DNA of 64,000 nucleotides from an uncultured Kangiella sp. GTDB taxonomy: Bacteria > Pseudomonadota > Gammaproteobacteria > Enterobacterales > Kangiellaceae. The stretch lies in NCBI GenBank assembly GCA_947503345.1, contig CANNCW010000004.1, forward strand, positions 236,463-300,462. The letters run 5' to 3'. Below are positions 62,739 through 64,000 of this stretch, one piece after another. Position numbers and translations under genes: made by a program. The notes beneath the pieces were generated by a model, which did not search any database, was not told the origin of the DNA, and worked only from the letters and a program-made list of their open reading frames with translations. Each line of letters starts with the position of its first letter. Position 1 is the stretch's first letter.

Positions 62739-64000
62739 ATGATTAGCAAACCTTTCCCAGTCGGCAAAGCCTTAATAGGTGTTAGCTTACTGGTTTCAAC
62801 ACAACTAGCAATTGCTGCGCCGAAGATTCATGAGGTTCAGCCTTTGCCTATTGAAGCACCGACTCAGTTAGTCATTTGGGGCTCTGATTTTGGTGATAAT
62901 CCAGAGATTTATTTTGGTACGCATCCAGCGCCATTGGCATTAAGTGCGAGCCAAATGGCTTGTCAGGATCAAGCACTCGATCCTGCACCACCATTAGATC
63001 CGACAGATTTCGACTGTGTGGTAGTAGATTTACCTATCGTAAATAATGGTGAGCCACATGTACCTTCGGGCGATTATTTATTAAAAATAGTTGGTGAATC
63101 GAATGTTAACGTCTGTGGTGAAAAGCCAAGCTCATTAACCTTTATGTATGTTCCGGAAAATTGTAGTGGTTTTAACTCTCAAACTGGCGCTACTTGTTTT
63201 GGTGATATGACAGGAGCTGTAGGCCCTAGTAATGTTTCGGCTTCTGGTGGTAATAAAACTCAGGCCTGGGGACAGCCTAATAGTCCAATTTACCCTGGCG
63301 ATGAGGTGGTATTAACGGCTGCTTCGGGTAAAAAGTGGCCTAATGAATTAACCATTGCGTTAGGTGAAGCGGGTCTAAATCAAACAGTAACGTTACATAC
63401 TTCGTGTTCTCAGCCTCTAATCTTAGGTGAAGTGTACGGCAGTATGCAATTAGTCGATTTCGTTGGTGTTGAAGGTGATCTTTTGATGCAGATGGATCTT
63501 TATGACTTAACTTTAGGCGCTGTTGGTCCAGAGGGACCACAAGGTCCACAAGGTAAAGAAGGTCCTGCGGGCCCACAAGGTGACCAAGGTCCACAAGGTA
63601 AGATCGGTCCTAAAGGCGACATGGGAGACCAAGGTCCGCAAGGTAAGATTGGTCCTAAAGGGGAACAAGGTGTTCCTGGAGACCAAGGCCCGCAAGGTAA
63701 GATCGGTCCTAAAGGCGATGCTGGCGACCAAGGCCCACAAGGTAAAATCGGTCCTAAAGGCGACATGGGCGACCAAGGTCCACAAGGTAAAATCGGTCCT
63801 AAAGGTGAGCAAGGTGTTCCTGGCGACCAAGGTCCACAAGGTAAGATCGGTCCTAAAGGCGATGCTGGCGACCAAGGCCCACAAGGTAAAATCGGTCCTA
63901 AAGGCGATGCTGGCGACCAAGGCCCACAAGGTAAGATCGGTCCTAAAGGCGACATGGGTGACCAAGGTCCACAAGGTAAGATCGGTCCTAAAGGCGACAT
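62739..64000 (+). CDS. Exported collagen-like (Gly-X-Y) protein, 3' end outside window
   Basis: The frame opens at the ATG 62739 (AGGAGGAG 6 nt upstream) and stays open to the window edge, giving 420 residues so far. Residues 1-27 are a signal peptide ending AIA/AP. Residues about 28-259 form a globular region that starts like an IPT/TIG domain (LVIWGSDFGDNPEIYFG) and has six cysteines. From residue 260 an uninterrupted Gly-X-Y collagen-like domain begins: GAVGPEGPQGPQGKEGPAG, then repeats of GPQGKIGPKGDxGDQ. The frequent PKGD/PKGE triplets are those that stabilise triple helices by Lys-Asp/Glu pairs. It is probably a surface or fibre protein. The anchor and end are not visible. Confidence 0.88.
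   Translation, partial: MISKPFPVGKALIGVSLLVSTQLAIAAPKIHEVQPLPIEAPTQLVIWGSDFGDNPEIYFGTHPAPLALSASQMACQDQALDPAPPLDPTDFDCVVVDLPIVNNGEPHVPSGDYLLKIVGESNVNVCGEKPSSLTFMYVPENCSGFNSQTGATCFGDMTGAVGPSNVSASGGNKTQAWGQPNSPIYPGDEVVLTAASGKKWPNELTIALGEAGLNQTVTLHTSCSQPLILGEVYGSMQLVDFVGVEGDLLMQMDLYDLTLGAVGPEGPQGPQGKEGPAGPQGDQGPQGKIGPKGDMGDQGPQGKIGPKGEQGVPGDQGPQGKIGPKGDAGDQGPQGKIGPKGDMGDQGPQGKIGPKGEQGVPGDQGPQGKIGPKGDAGDQGPQGKIGPKGDAGDQGPQGKIGPKGDMGDQGPQGKIGPKGD
63588..64000 (+). repeat. In-frame tandem repeat array of 45- and 54-bp units
   Basis: Units start with GGTCCACAAGGTAA or a near variant (GGTCCGCAAGG, GGCCCGCAAGG). Starts and sizes: 63588 (45), 63633 (54), 63687 (45), 63732 (45), 63777 (54), 63831 (45), 63876 (45), 63921 (45), 63966 (cut by window edge). 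The 45-bp unit encodes GPQGKIGPKGDMGDQ or the DA variant; the 54-bp unit encodes GPQGKIGPKGEQGVPGDQ. Units differ mainly by silent changes. Confidence 0.9.

Noticed and set aside
63340..64000. Long minus-strand open frames over the collagen-like gene, including a Pro/Cys/Gly-rich one that looks like a keratin-like or antifreeze-like protein.
   Set aside because: They are antisense readings of the in-frame 45/54-bp repeats; the plus-strand frame has a signal peptide, a strong ribosome site and Gly-X-Y periodicity.
63588..64000. CRISPR-like or satellite array.
   Set aside because: Units are contiguous without unique spacers and keep a collagen reading frame, so this is a coding repeat.

Overview
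The window reads as a contiguous, gene-dense and rather AT-rich piece of chromosome from a gammaproteobacterium. The organism is probably a marine, amino-acid-degrading member near Kangiellaceae/Oceanospirillales; that placement is inferred from gene content and neighbourhoods (csiV-mfd, mutS-fdxA, cioAB with its small subunit, lolCD, FadE/ETF), not from a phylogeny. I see no rRNA, tRNA, CRISPR array, intact insertion sequence or prophage.

Layout. 1-955: end of a tyrosine/homogentisate catabolic operon (FAH-family hydrolase, maleylacetoacetate isomerase). 974-4121: a secreted HAF-repeat protein with a GlyGly-CTERM-like tail, followed after one base by a TPR/2-oxoglutarate (2OG) oxygenase fusion. 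4164-7707: ETF-ubiquinone oxidoreductase, divergent from etfBA. 7735-10993: a 2OG oxygenase divergent from an AT-rich four-gene operon (lipoprotein, secreted protein, prolyl-4-hydroxylase-like protein, rhodanese lipoprotein). 11012-17104: two VOC proteins, yaaA, bioA, a DMT exporter, a WG-repeat lipoprotein, and a membrane protein with a PadR regulator. 17084-18935: a decayed Ser/Thr kinase-TPR gene. 18992-24106: leucine dehydrogenase, an ALDH7-type dehydrogenase, a 749-bp intergenic stretch full of hairpins, an EF-hand protein coupled to a small membrane protein, and a lysine/saccharopine dehydrogenase-like enzyme. 24106-28350: csiV and mfd. 28627-31167: cyanide-insensitive bd oxidase cioAB with an unlisted 43-residue DUF2474 subunit. 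31276-38810: an orphan 451-residue protein, an HD-GYP phosphodiesterase, then mutS and fdxA followed by two more 2OG oxygenases. 38900-48770: pncC, an M2 peptidase, nagZ, mscS, lolC/lolD and small membrane proteins. 48824-62275: comEC, an M20 amidohydrolase, fadE, an alpha/beta hydrolase, hrpA, a Na+/H+ antiporter and a lipoprotein. 62739-64000: the start of an exported collagen-like protein that runs off the window.

How it fits together. Much of the window serves amino-acid and fatty-acid oxidation feeding the quinone pool: tyrosine, branched-chain amino acids and lysine degradation, FadE, ETF, ETF-QO and the bd oxidase. The most unusual theme is five Fe(II)/2OG oxygenases from four different subfamilies, three of them fused to TPR/Sel1-like helical repeats, in two clusters about 25 kb apart. 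One pair sits directly behind the ferredoxin gene. The same window encodes a collagen-like substrate candidate. Whether these form one modification system is a hypothesis, not something the sequence proves.
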